DNA from: Gracilariopsis chorda
Lineage: Eukaryota; Rhodophyta; Florideophyceae; Gracilariales; Gracilariaceae
NCBI GenBank assembly: GCA_003194525.1
Contig: NBIV01000324.1
Span: 1-61,425, forward strand
Direction of reading: 5' to 3'
DNA: 61,425 bases
Shown: positions 20,397 through 29,625 of the stretch, in pieces
How positions within the stretch are numbered: position 1 is the stretch's first letter
Layout: each line of letters begins with the position of its first letter
Program-made: the position numbers and the translations under genes
The notes under the pieces: model-generated
What the model was told of the DNA's origin: nothing
What the model saw: only the letters and a program-made list of their open reading frames with translations
The model's database searches: none

Positions 20397-20978
20397 TCAC
20401 AAAAATGTGTTCAATGGGCTATAAACAGCTGTTGAAGTAACTCTGTTGACCTCATTGTTCTTTTCCCTTAGCCAATCGATGCTTTTTGTCTTTTCCGTGG
20501 TCTTTGTAATGCCTCCAATTGTTGCACGACGGTATAAGGCAAATATAACAACCAGGCGGTGACATTTTCGATGGCACCTTGTTTTTTTGTTTGGTACCCT
20601 GAAGGTGTTCTTCAAATTGTGTGCGGCTGTTAGAGCGTAAATTTCAGTCATCATACCTAGGTGTAAGGAGAGGACGTCGAAGTGTACGCTTCTTCTGGCG
20701 GCGGATGACTTCGTTTTCCACACGGTAAAGGTTGATGTTTCCCGCGTCGATGATCGGCAAGACACGTCGGCGTTTCTGATTGGCTGAGTCGTACGGGATC
20801 CGAAGGAGAGGTTGCGGTCAGGGACGGGGGTTCCAGGGTCGGTGAGGTCCGCGGGTGACGGTGATGGCGGTGTTGACGGTGGTTTGGAGGATACGTCGGT
20901 GTTGGTGTACACCGACAACGAGGGCGGCGGTGACCTGGATCGGAGTATTGAGACCAATAGAAACACACAATTGGTCAT
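20397..20978 (-). CDS. ChrA leader ORF, 193 aa, unknown
   Basis: An ATG-started frame in the ChrA leader between the 5' LTR and gag. Its first half is Ser/Pro/Thr-rich (SPPPSLSVYTNTDVSSKPPS) and the second half is basic (NKKTRCHRKCHRL); no family is recognised. The underlying DNA at 20660-20950 is GC-rich compared with the rest of ChrA, and a second overlapping frame is open there too, so it may simply be stop-poor DNA. It might be an extra leader gene or an N-terminal extension of gag. The related fragment ChrD lacks this part, so conservation cannot be tested here. Confidence 0.35.
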   Translation of the reverse strand: MTNCVFLLVSILRSRSPPPSLSVYTNTDVSSKPPSTPPSPSPADLTDPGTPVPDRNLSFGSRTTQPIRNADVSCRSSTRETSTFTVWKTKSSAARRSVHFDVLSLHLGMMTEIYALTAAHNLKNTFRVPNKKTRCHRKCHRLVVIFALYRRATIGGITKTTEKTKSIDWLREKNNEVNRVTSTAVYSPLNTFL

Positions 20979-21109
20979 AAATCAACAGTTAGCATGATCT
21001 GGATATCTTTGGTTCAGCCCAATTTCGGAAATCCTTTGTAGCAGAATTCAATAAGGCTGGATGGTCACCCGTTTCAGGTAGGCGCAATACTTACTTGGGA
21101 TGCTACCAA

Positions 21110-21782
21110 TGTTTGAAACGGAGGTGCAATGGTTGAAAATGGTTGGAAGTCGATGGTCATGATCCGAGTTGAAGCTTGGAGCATCCACCGGGGTTGATTT
21201 AGAGGGTTTAGCTCGGTTCTATCAATGCCACTAGTCAATGAGAAATCGTCTGAATTTAACGGTATTATGCATGGACTTCTCGTTGGCCTCCATATGTGGG
21301 TGGTTTACCGGGTTCAATGTCCGATCTAGCGGTTTGATGACTTGTCAATTCCCCAGGTGATGATTTGTTCCATGAGTTGGCAAGAATCAGCACCAGACAA
21401 GGTGTTGATGATCTAGCATGAACCTAGAGTGCCCATGATGACTTGGCACGGATGTTTCGGGAATCGTCCATGACCGTTCGATCATTGGTGTACCGTGTGA
21501 ATTTTTTGACATTGTTGTAAGTAGTAGGCGAATTGTATTTCGGAGCCAACTTTTTCTACGTGGTCGGTCAGGGCTTTTCTGACATAAGCATGTTGTTGTG
21601 TCATCTTGACAGTATGTCACAAAGGATGTGAACTCGGCCTTGAGGCCAGGTAAATATGTCAAATAAGTACCCGACCTCTTTCAGAGATCGAGTAGAACGG
21701 CAATAGGATAAGTATACACGTCAGAACTGATGCTGGAGCCAACTTTACTCAAAAAAAGGAAAAACAGTAACTAAATCTAACA
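21110..21782 (-). repeat. ChrA 5' LTR
   Basis: 673 bp, partner of 10199-10870. On the - strand it runs TGTTA to CA. The sequence next to its inner end on the - strand is tTGGTAGCATCCCAAG, with the TGG one base in from the LTR, as expected for a tRNA primer-binding site; I do not name the tRNA. Confidence 0.88.
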
Positions 21783-21787
21783 CAGGC
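21783..21787. repeat. Target-site duplication CAGGC (right of ChrA)
   Basis: Identical to 10194-10198. Confidence 0.9.
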
Positions 21788-22080
21788 ACATTTTGTAAGT
21801 CAAATGGCATTCGAAAGAAGCGAAAGAGAGCAGCATGGCACGTGAACGTAGTCATGTCCGTATAACCTCTACCCTCTTCAGGTATCTTCACTTGCCAGTA
21901 ACCGCAACTGGCATCAAGTGTGAGGAAGACTTTCGCATCCTCCAGATAATCGACACATTTGTCCATTGAAGATATCGGATACGAGTCCCTGACCATAATG
22001 GCGTTTAGTTTTCGATATTTCATACAAAACTCATTCTGGTTTCTCCATTCTTTAGGACCAATACCACTGGGCTGGTACAC
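21783..22080 (-). pseudogene. ChrB reverse transcriptase, N-terminal part
   Basis: Reads CMKYRKLNAIMVRDSYPI, then MDKCVDYLEDAKVFLTLDASCGYWQVKI (the block with the first catalytic Asp), then TTFTCHAALFRFFRMPF up to the ChrA junction. The order matches the RT fingers and palm of gypsy elements. A short insertion after the GYWQVKI block and loss of the Gly after MPF show decay. Its continuation is at 9741-10198. Confidence 0.82.
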
Positions 22081-22790
22081 TCCGCATATGCGGGCTCAAT
22101 AACCCCTTCCTTCAACATTCTTCGCACATCTTGGATTCAACCTCTGGTGCTTTTGGACCTGCCGGGTATGAATTTTGGTGTACCGGCCTGGCTGCAGGAA
22201 CCAATTCCATACGGTGTTGCGTGGCTTTGAGTAGGTGACCTCATCACATGGCACTGAATGGATACCATAGATCGAGGATACGTTCCTTACAAGGTTGCCA
22301 TTCAAACCCGGTGGTTACATCCTCTTTCCAGTTGGTATTTCCGTTCGTTCTTGGTGACATCGCTCTGTTTACCGGCATGGTTGGTGTCTTTTCTTCTGCG
22401 ATTTGCTTCTTTCCCCCCTCCTTAGGTTGGAGTTCTCCGGACGACTGATGTGGTGTCAAGGTAAAATTAATACCGCGGGCAGAAGATGCTAAACCTACAG
22501 GGGTGTTGTGTTCTTGGCTATTTTGAACGCATGGTTACTGAAGTTGCTTAAGCAAAACAGAAAGGTTTGATTTGGTACATTGTCCAAGATTCCGTTTTCA
22601 ATCATGGTCCCGTGGCGTTCCAATACTTTATGGCTGCTTTGTAGTGTTAGAAGAGCAGGTCAGTTGGATACCACTTTGTATACAACGTGATGCATGGGCA
22701 GAATCCAAATGGACTTCGCAAGTTCAATATTACTGGATGCTGTCGCCGAAGGCATTTACTGCTTTGGTCCCGATGCATTTTTTGACTTGT
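22081..22790 (-). pseudogene. ChrB protease-RT linker
   Basis: A weakly conserved region with several frames, for example 22459-22244 (Lys/Glu-rich) and a piece ending RNVEGRGY-like text just before RT that fits the usual run-up to the RT domain. It is assigned mainly by position. Confidence 0.45.
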
Positions 22791-23163
22791 ACCGACCAAC
22801 TATGGCTACTCTTGGACCTTCGTGGAACAATACCGTTCCAGTTTGAGGCAAAATGGTTCGTACATAGTTGTAAATGAACGTAGCTCCAAGGATACAATCT
22901 GTTGCCAATTTGTTGATCACGATAAACTATAACCGGAACTTGAGGGTTCCTACGGCTATCATTCAGTCTAGGCTGCCGTGGATCGCTAATGGTCGCGTAT
23001 TCGCATCCACCAAAGTGTTAGTAAGGGGACATGGCTCTACGCTTTCCAACAGCTTCTGGGATAATGACATCGCATTAACCAGATTCGGTCCAGGTACCAT
23101 ATCCGAAATCGCAGCGCACTGGATCAAATCGTTAACATAAAACCCAAAAGTGATGTTTACCAT
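22791..23163 (-). pseudogene. ChrB protease remnant
   Basis: Frame 23163-22963 contains NLVNAMSLSQKLLE after a corrupted active-site loop. It continues past a stop with FIVINKLATDCILGATFIYNYV, the retropepsin pattern hydrophobic-A-T-D-x-I-L-G-x-x-F. The catalytic D-T/S-G is not intact. Confidence 0.6.
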
Positions 23164-23990
23164 GCATTTATCATGCTTCAGAAAGCTAATAGATACCGAC
23201 TGGTTCTGTAGCGCCTACTGTTCGGTACGCAAAGGGTTAAAATCAATACGATAACCCTTTGTTGCCGTTGGCCTTCTGAATAAGACCAGTTGGGACTGGT
23301 CTAAGAAACCCCAACCTTTAGGCGTTCTCCGCCTGGGATGGTGTGGCATCTGCTTTGGTTGCTTACTCCGTACCGGTGACCAGAGTATCCTGTTCTTTTA
23401 CAGGGTACTGCTCGTCTTGACCCTGTCGGTTCCCACTCGCTTGGCCCAATTCCACCTGATGGTTCTGCTGATGCACTTGGAAGAGTGCGGACCAAACCTG
23501 AGCAGTGACATTCGGACATATCGTATGCAAATGGAGAGGTGATAGACCAAACCAACAAAGAAGATTTCCAGTGGTTGGATCCATCAGGGCCATCCAGATT
23601 CCGCGCATCTGCCTTCATTTCATGGGTTGGACGCTTACCGTATGGTACAAAGACTGCTGACTCTTTGGTTTGGTCCTACCAAAAGGTGGTATTGCGAGTA
23701 CCTGTGATCGGAGACGGACACCTGCATGAATGGCATTGATACCCTCGTTGTAGATGCTGCTATTTTGAGCTCACAGGCGGATGATGGAGAGAACGATGGG
23801 GAGGCGGCTTCGCTTTGTACCACATGGACCGTAGATCCAACTACTGTGACATGTTGTGCCATGTACTCTGATTCTACCGCATTTGTGACGTCGTTTGGCG
23901 AGATGTTGGCCCTGATCTTTGTTGGGGATAGAAAGGTCTGTAGAGAAAGCAGCGAATTCTGTAACTTTATGTTTATTGTAGTCTGCTATG
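23164..23990 (-). pseudogene. ChrB gag region, decayed
   Basis: Frames 23862-23635 and 23618-23301 cover this part; no zinc knuckle is readable. Assigned as gag because it lies immediately upstream of the protease on the same strand. The right end of ChrB and its 5' LTR could not be recognised. Confidence 0.35.
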
Positions 23991-24191
23991 GTTCCTATGT
24001 GCTTCACTGCAGTTACTTAGTCTATCCCTAATAACAAGAGTTTGCAGACGTAGTCTACGTTTTACGTACTACTTATTCTGGGGCAGGTGAGGTTTCTAAC
24101 GGCACACATACCGCCCTTGTCATAAGATGCAGAGGATTATTCTATGACAGAGGCAGTGTCTGTGCTCTACCTGTGAATTTGCGCATACAAC

Positions 24192-24610
24192 CTAATGGAG
24201 TAGCATCATGAGAACATCTGCATGCATGTTTTCTCTTGGGATTCCGTACAGTTGTATGTGCTTCTCTGTTAGTTGATGCTGATAATGGTGGCCCAAGTCC
24301 AAGTGCTTTCTTCGTTTGGTAGGGACTTCATTCTCCGCCATGTAGACAGGTGGCCGAACATCTTTGTAGCGAGGTTTTCTGGTTTTGTCTCGAATATTGA
24401 TCAATTCGAGACGATTGCAGAGCAACTGCGTGTCCGGAATGTTTTTGGCTGAGATATACTCCGCACCAGCTGTTGAAGGCAGTTTGATGCTCTGCCTCTC
24501 ATAGCAACACGACACTGGTGTCGAACCAATGAAATGGACGGTGCCAGAGATGGTATTTCGTTATGTTGTGTTCCCGTAGTCGACATATCTTTATGTCTGA
24601 ACATCTAAGT
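24192..24610 (-). pseudogene. Ty1/copia RNase H fragment
   Basis: Frame 24515-24192 gives IKLPSTAGAEYISA, the copia block S-T-A-E-A-E-Y-x-A with Glu changed to Gly, then VYMAENEVPTKRRKHLDLGHHY (copia pattern N...RTKHIDIRYH) and a terminal NMHADVLMMLL (pattern ADxxTKxL). This is the C-terminal end of a copia polyprotein. The rest of that element is absent; it is unrelated in position to CopA. Confidence 0.75.
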
Positions 24611-24919
24611 TGTTGTAATTGTGTGGTGTGCATCGAAAGGTGTATAGAAGACTATGTACTGGGGTGCATTATATGTAGCGGAGGATAGTATTGAGGGCGT
24701 TTCAATGACGTAATTGCAGCTCTTTATTTAAGTCCGTAATTCCAGTCTGTTTCAGAATAGCTGCAGTAGTATGTGGTTGGGAAATGTAGGCGCTGCCAGT
24801 GTGTGCGTAAATAATGATCCATTTCACCAAATAGGTAGGTTTAGTTAATCGCTTGACTTATTACTTGGCTTTTATATCCATTTATAGCTGACCGATACGT
24901 TTTTGGGTAGAGGCGAGCA

Positions 24920-27500
24920 CGCGATAATGCTCAAACTGTAGTGCGTACGATGATGATACCATCTCGCATTACGTTTATGTACGGGCAGGGGTTATGGTGG
25001 GATGAGACGGGTTTGTGGTTGTATAGGAAGGTTTTGAGATTACTATACGTGATGTTGTGTTTTCTTGTGCCATGTAATAGTGGCATTTGTCGAACATACA
25101 CTGCCTCATTGTGATCGCAATTCTCATGAAAGTACGTGGAGGTTATACCGAAGAGCTCAAGAGGCATGTTTTGTTTGGTGTGAAGTGGGAAGAGTACTCC
25201 TTGGGTGGTGCCGTTCGACGTTTAAATGCTTCTGTGTTTGGGTTTGAAAAGGAGACCGGGTTGTATGAAGTCCCCTCTGTGATTAAATCGCGCTTTGCGT
25301 TGTTTGAAGCTTATGGTTCTTGCTCTATAGCAGTAAAGCATCATGAAGGGAATGGTCGTGTGGGGGTGCGGGACGAAAGTCTGTTGGTAGCTATTGAATG
25401 CAGATGTACTGACCAAGGTTGTGGATTTCTCTATCTTGTTCCTTTTGTCAATGAGAGACATTGGGGTAGTGACGCGCTTTAGCATTGTCGCTTAAGTTGG
25501 GGTGGCTATAGTCCTTGTTGTGAGATAGATGTAACTGCGACGTATGGACATGTGAATGTTTTGTGTGGTGGTGGGTGTGGGAGTCGTGGATTGGTGATAC
25601 GGTGCGAAATGTTGTACTCCTATACATTGATACTGGTTTGTCTGCAGGGTGAGTGTAAAGATGTTAGAAAGGCTGTCTGCGTGCATTAACATGGTGGGGT
25701 TGGCTCATGGTTGCAGTTCCGATTTGGGGTCATGTATTGGGACTTTGCCGACGCGTCCAAAGGTACACAGACGTTTGATGTTTGTTTGATGGTTGTCCCT
25801 TTTGTGGTATGTCTAATGGTTCTTCGCAGGATTGTGCACTTGGTTCTATTTGAAGATACTGTTACAAAAAGCATCCACGTAATATCACTCATCTAGTCCA
25901 CATGTGTCAGCTTTGGCACACCCCGTGTTCGTAATCGTTCTATTAATTGGCTCCACGATGGAGGTTTCTTGTGGCAGGTGCGAAGTTCGAAGTAGTTGGG
26001 TTGCATTGTGCTTTCATGATATGCTCTGCATGTTAGGCGACGTGCTTCCATTGGATTTCTCAATCCAGAATTCCAAGAGCGAGAGATTCATTCGTTTCGG
26101 AATGCGATGGAGCATTTTGTCAAATTACTGAAGAATTCCCTGAGATTTTGCATAAAGTTCGCGAGAACGACACGAAACACTGCGCACATGATGATGTGAA
26201 GGTGCTTGTTTGTGTGTCCAAATGTAGGCTTAATGGGCAGATATGTGCTGGAACATACGTAACCTCCTGGGGGCTCTCGAGGGTGCTTTCCTTTGTGTGG
26301 TGAGGGGTGCGCCTGAGCATGTTTGCAGGCACCGAATATGATGAATACGTCATACCGGAGAGATGTTGGCATGGTCAGGATGGGGCGTTGCTGAGCTTCT
26401 ATCTTGAGTTTGCGTGGATGATCATGATTTAGATTCAGGTGCCAGGTGTGGGCTTGGATCTGAAGCACATTTTTGGGAGTGTGCTTGTCGGGTTGTGTGA
26501 GATGATGGATAAATTGATTGTTGAGAGGAGACGGGTGCAGTGCTAAGGCGTGGGTGATGGTGACTGGAGGCCAACGAGCAGTCCGTTGTTTGGTGGGTGC
26601 TGGGTGCGGGAGGGGTTGGATTCTGGTTTGGGCTTTAGCACGCTTTGGTCTTGTACAGGCTACGGTTCTGGATTTGCATGCGGTTGCTCTATCAGGCATG
26701 GTTCCAGTCAGTTTGTACTGGTTGTATTTCTGAGTCGTTCACGCAGAGAGTTTGGGTGGTAGAGTGTGAGTGTTCACTATGCACCCGTCGTTTGGTGTGA
26801 AGCAGACCATGCCAGAAAAGTGGGGAAGGTCATGGATGGAAAGACAGCTATGGCAGAGATGGTGATATACCACGGAATATGTTTTGATGGCGTTCGTGTT
26901 CCCATGTGGGCAGATTTGGAGCATTAGAAAATGGCTGCATTTGGTGTTTGGGTTTAGAAAATTATGCGTTTGTATGCTTTGTGTAAGTTCTGGCCTTTTT
27001 GGATATAACTGTAATGAATTGAGTGGGGTGTGCACTGCTGTGCCGTATGAAACAACCGTTGGCATCGGTTTGGTTTTCGGATAGGACGCTCACTTGGGGA
27101 TGTGGGATGGTGGTAGATGAGATGCCGTAAAGGTCATGGGTTGAGGGAGAACTTGTAATGGTATAATGGGGATGGCGGGATGGGCCTGGGTGAGCATCGC
27201 TTGCGGTATTACGTTGCAGTATTGAGGATGACGAGGATCATGACATTGTGCATCAGTAAGTTTGCACCGCCTTCCGAATGCAATGTGAAGTTGGCATAGT
27301 TGCTACGGCGGTATCCGTGAATCTGGGTCAGGGTCGACGGAATGGTCAACGACTGGGAGTGAATGGTCTTTATTCTGTGCTGTAGTCTCTGGCGAATCGC
27401 GGAGTTGTAGAAGCGGTGCCGGGTTCACCAAGAAATGGCTGGTAGAGGTTGTATACGTGCTTGAATGTGCGGGTGATTTTCTTAGTAGGCGTGGGTTATT
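24920..27500. other. Strongly G-biased stretch without a recognised gene
   Basis: The + strand is rich in G and T and poor in C over about 2.6 kb (for example 27 G against 9 C in 26521-26580). This differs from all neighbouring elements. Several + strand frames are open (25087-25482, 25904-26131, 26518-26762, 26884-27084) and read like a chain of broken coding text, but no domain is recognisable. The - strand frame 26088-26699 is most likely a by-product of the bias. Confidence 0.5.
25087..25482 (+). CDS. Hypothetical protein frame, 131 aa
   Basis: The longest + strand frame of the G-biased stretch (nominal start GTG-like; an ATG follows at codon 14). It contains alternating charged and hydrophobic text (GYTEELKRHVLFGVKWEEY, then YEVPSVIKSRFALFEAYGS) and a Cys pair near the end (CRCTDQGCGF). 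No family is recognised. It could be one exon or a fragment of a longer decayed gene that continues to about 27080. Low certainty that it is translated. Confidence 0.3.
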   Translation: MSNIHCLIVIAILMKVRGGYTEELKRHVLFGVKWEEYSLGGAVRRLNASVFGFEKETGLYEVPSVIKSRFALFEAYGSCSIAVKHHEGNGRVGVRDESLLVAIECRCTDQGCGFLYLVPFVNERHWGSDAL

Positions 27501-27660
27501 TGGCAAAGATAGGCACGATGATAGTAGTGATGTTGGTAATGTTCTGTATTCCTTCGATCAGGGAGTCCACGGTTGTGCTCTCTTCTCAGATGTTGGGATA
27601 TTAGCCCATATCACCTTCGGTCTGACACCCATGTGGTGCTTGATATACTCTTCGACGATG

Positions 27661-28299
27661 TGTTTAAAACAGAGCAGCTATGGTTGAAAACTAGTTGGAA
27701 GTAGACGATGATGATCGGAGTTGAAGTTCAAAACATCTGTCTGGGGCTACATAGAGATTCTAGTCTACTTCTATCAGTGGCGCGAGTTTGATGGAAATCG
27801 TCAGTGATGAAAGATAGTATGCATGATCTATTCGTTGGCCTCCGAACGTAGGTGGTTCTACTGTGTTCAGAGCCAGACCTAGTCGTTCGATGACTTTGCG
27901 TACTCCAAAAGCGTTAGGTGAGGTCTTGATGAGCTGGTATGATCCCAATTTTTTGCTGATTACTTCCCATAAACCTTCTGGGGACTTTTCCATGACTGCT
28001 TGACCATTCCTGTACCAGCTGAAATCTATGCCAACTTCGTAAGTAGTGGGCGACGTGCACTTTGGATCCACTGATGTGCACGCGTTCAGTCAAGGTTTTC
28101 CCTGACATGAGCCTGGTGCCATTTCATATTGGGAGTTTTTCACAAAGATTTCACCTGGAATTTAAGATGAGATATAAATAGCAATTGGGGAACTGATTTA
28201 TTCAGGAGGTCGATTAGATTAAACATAGATGATAAAGAAAAGTTAACACTGATGCTCGAAACAGCCTCATTCAAAGAAAGGTAAATGTTAACTGAACTC
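27661..28299 (-). repeat. ChrD LTR
   Basis: About 640 bp, starting TGTTTAAAACAGAG and matching the ChrA LTR in blocks such as gttggaagt, gttggcctcc and gtggttct. The inner end is placed by alignment with the ChrA LTR end. No target duplication partner exists because the other side is missing. Confidence 0.7.
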
Positions 28300-28369
28300 C
28301 AATATCCTTCCCTTCAAACAGTATAATCAACACCACTCGTTAATGATCAAGACAAATATTTCCCTAGAT

Positions 28370-28812
28370 TCATGCAAACGAGGATTCCAGGGGAACCGGA
28401 AACAAATCACATTCGGGCTCCAGTTCCAGAGCGAATGGCACTAGATTTTCGTCCTTAAAGGGGTTTAGGATTTCACAAACTTGCTCGGTGGAACTCCGTT
28501 TGCTCTTCAAATGACCATATCGCGCAAGAATATAGTGAAAGAGAAACATTTCGAAGCTTTATTCTAGAGTCGTCAGAACACCACTATCGTAGTTGAAGAA
28601 AATTCAGTGTCGCAGTATATCGTTCTCTTCGGTGTTGACTGGTCCACGATGCTAGATACTTGAGAAGGATATGTGGCTGGCTGCCCAGCAGAGCGTAGTC
28701 AGATGGATGCGATGCTGTTGATTTCATCAATCTACTTATGTAATGATCTTCCGCCAAGGTTGATATTGTTGTAGAATTCTCTTGCCCCTTCGATATCGGG
28801 GTTCTGATTCTC
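28370..28812 (-). pseudogene. ChrD copy of the extra 3' ORF
   Basis: Homologue of the 134-aa frame of ChrA. Matching blocks are GAREFYNN at the start, NSIASI, then after a one-base slip FFNY, GVLT, FEMFLFHYILARYGHL, EILNPF, VPF and DLFPVP to a TGA at 28370. It has several stops and one frameshift, and its first codon is GAG rather than ATG. Third-base differences dominate in the best-matching part, which supports the frame as formerly coding. Confidence 0.7.
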
Positions 28813-29330
28813 CGTTAGAGTTGCTTGATACTGGGATATCTAACTGTTTTGTGAAAGAAGACAATATGTCTTTTCATACTGCTGCATAACTGCTTCGCAA
28901 TAAGAATAGTCTCTCTCTTTTATCTCAGTGTTCTCATGACTTGGATTTCTAAATCATTTGAAAAGAAATTTAAATCGTCTAGCTTATCTCCTATAATTGC
29001 CAACATGTTCCCCTTTTCTACTCTTCTGTTCAAATCTTTGGCATTACTGGGGTCAAGTGAGTTGGCTCAATACAAATTGGATCTTCTCATCCGTAGTTTT
29101 TCAAGACACTAGCGTAGAACAGGTCATGAATTTTGGGTTTCAGTGAAGGGCTTAAGTCGAGACGAAATGATACTCGGCCAAGATGCTATGTGACCCTGAA
29201 CTTTCTACAGTATGGGTTTCAGAGTTTTTAATTCTGTCTCATGTAGTCTGAATTGACGTTGTTTGTGGACAGCATGACTATTTATCCAACTTTTAATTTG
29301 CAAAGGGATCGAGTCTTGTCGTCGTATGAA
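28813..29330 (-). pseudogene. ChrD chromodomain and integrase tail
   Basis: RARRFKFLFK, NPSHENTEIKE and MQQYEKT match the ChrA chromodomain (RARRFEFLVKW, YPSHENTWMKE, LQQYKKT). Upstream text near 29150-29300 matches the integrase tail (LSHTLK-like and DKKF-like pieces), with stops in every frame. Confidence 0.7.
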
Positions 29331-29625
29331 TGGGAGTAACGGTTCTGCTTTTCAATCTGGCCTCTTGTGTTCTTTTTTGCTTATTTCATATGGTCCAGAA
29401 ACTTTTTAGCTGCATCATTCTCTGAGAAGAGGGTATCAACTCGTAGTAATCTTACTTGGTCACTTTAGGTTTGACACAAGGGGCGTAAACTTGATAGTTA
29501 AGTTCTTAGAAGAATTGTACGCAAATTCGACCTCTATGAGGTGCTCATGGCAATTAGATTGCCTGATATTGACGTAGGTTCTAATCATTTCTTGGATTTT
29601 TCTGTTAACGACTTCTGGCTGTCAA

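Larger units (their letters stand above)
10199..21782 (-). mobile_element. ChrA: Ty3/gypsy chromovirus with LTRs, carrying Mar-1 and Mar-2
   Basis: 11.6 kb between perfect 5-bp target duplications; about 7.4 kb without the two inserted transposons. The right LTR starts TG and ends ACA; the left one has lost the final base match. Order on the - strand: 5' LTR, about 1.2 kb leader with a 193-codon frame, gag with zinc knuckle, protease, RT, RNase H, decayed integrase, chromodomain, an extra small frame, a purine-rich tract, 3' LTR. The two LTRs match at roughly 85% over the first 200 positions by eye, so the insertion is old. All pol domains are broken. Confidence 0.9.
7475..23990 (-). mobile_element. 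ChrB: decayed Ty3/gypsy chromovirus, split by ChrA
   Basis: Read on the - strand, gag-like text, protease and the N-terminal part of reverse transcriptase occupy 23990-21783. The C-terminal part of RT, RNase H, integrase and a chromodomain occupy 10198-7475. The two halves meet exactly at the CAGGC duplication that flanks ChrA, and the frame continues there: the MPF-block of RT at 21800 is followed by the Y-I-D block at about 10130 at the normal family distance. Many stops and frameshifts make it dead. Neither LTR could be identified, so both outer limits are approximate. Confidence 0.8.
27661..29625 (-). mobile_element. ChrD: 3' end of a ChrA-related chromovirus
   Basis: On the - strand: integrase tail, chromodomain, the extra small ORF, then an LTR, in the same order as 10199-12200 of ChrA. 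Similarity to ChrA is clear but lower than between the two ChrA LTRs, and it stops near 29625, where unrelated DNA begins. It is therefore a 5'-truncated copy from a related lineage. It is useful as an outgroup to test which ChrA frames were under selection. Confidence 0.8.

Noticed and set aside
26088..26699. 203-codon - strand ORF
   Set aside because: Composition follows the G/C skew of the region, with no domain and no conserved start; stop-poor by bias.
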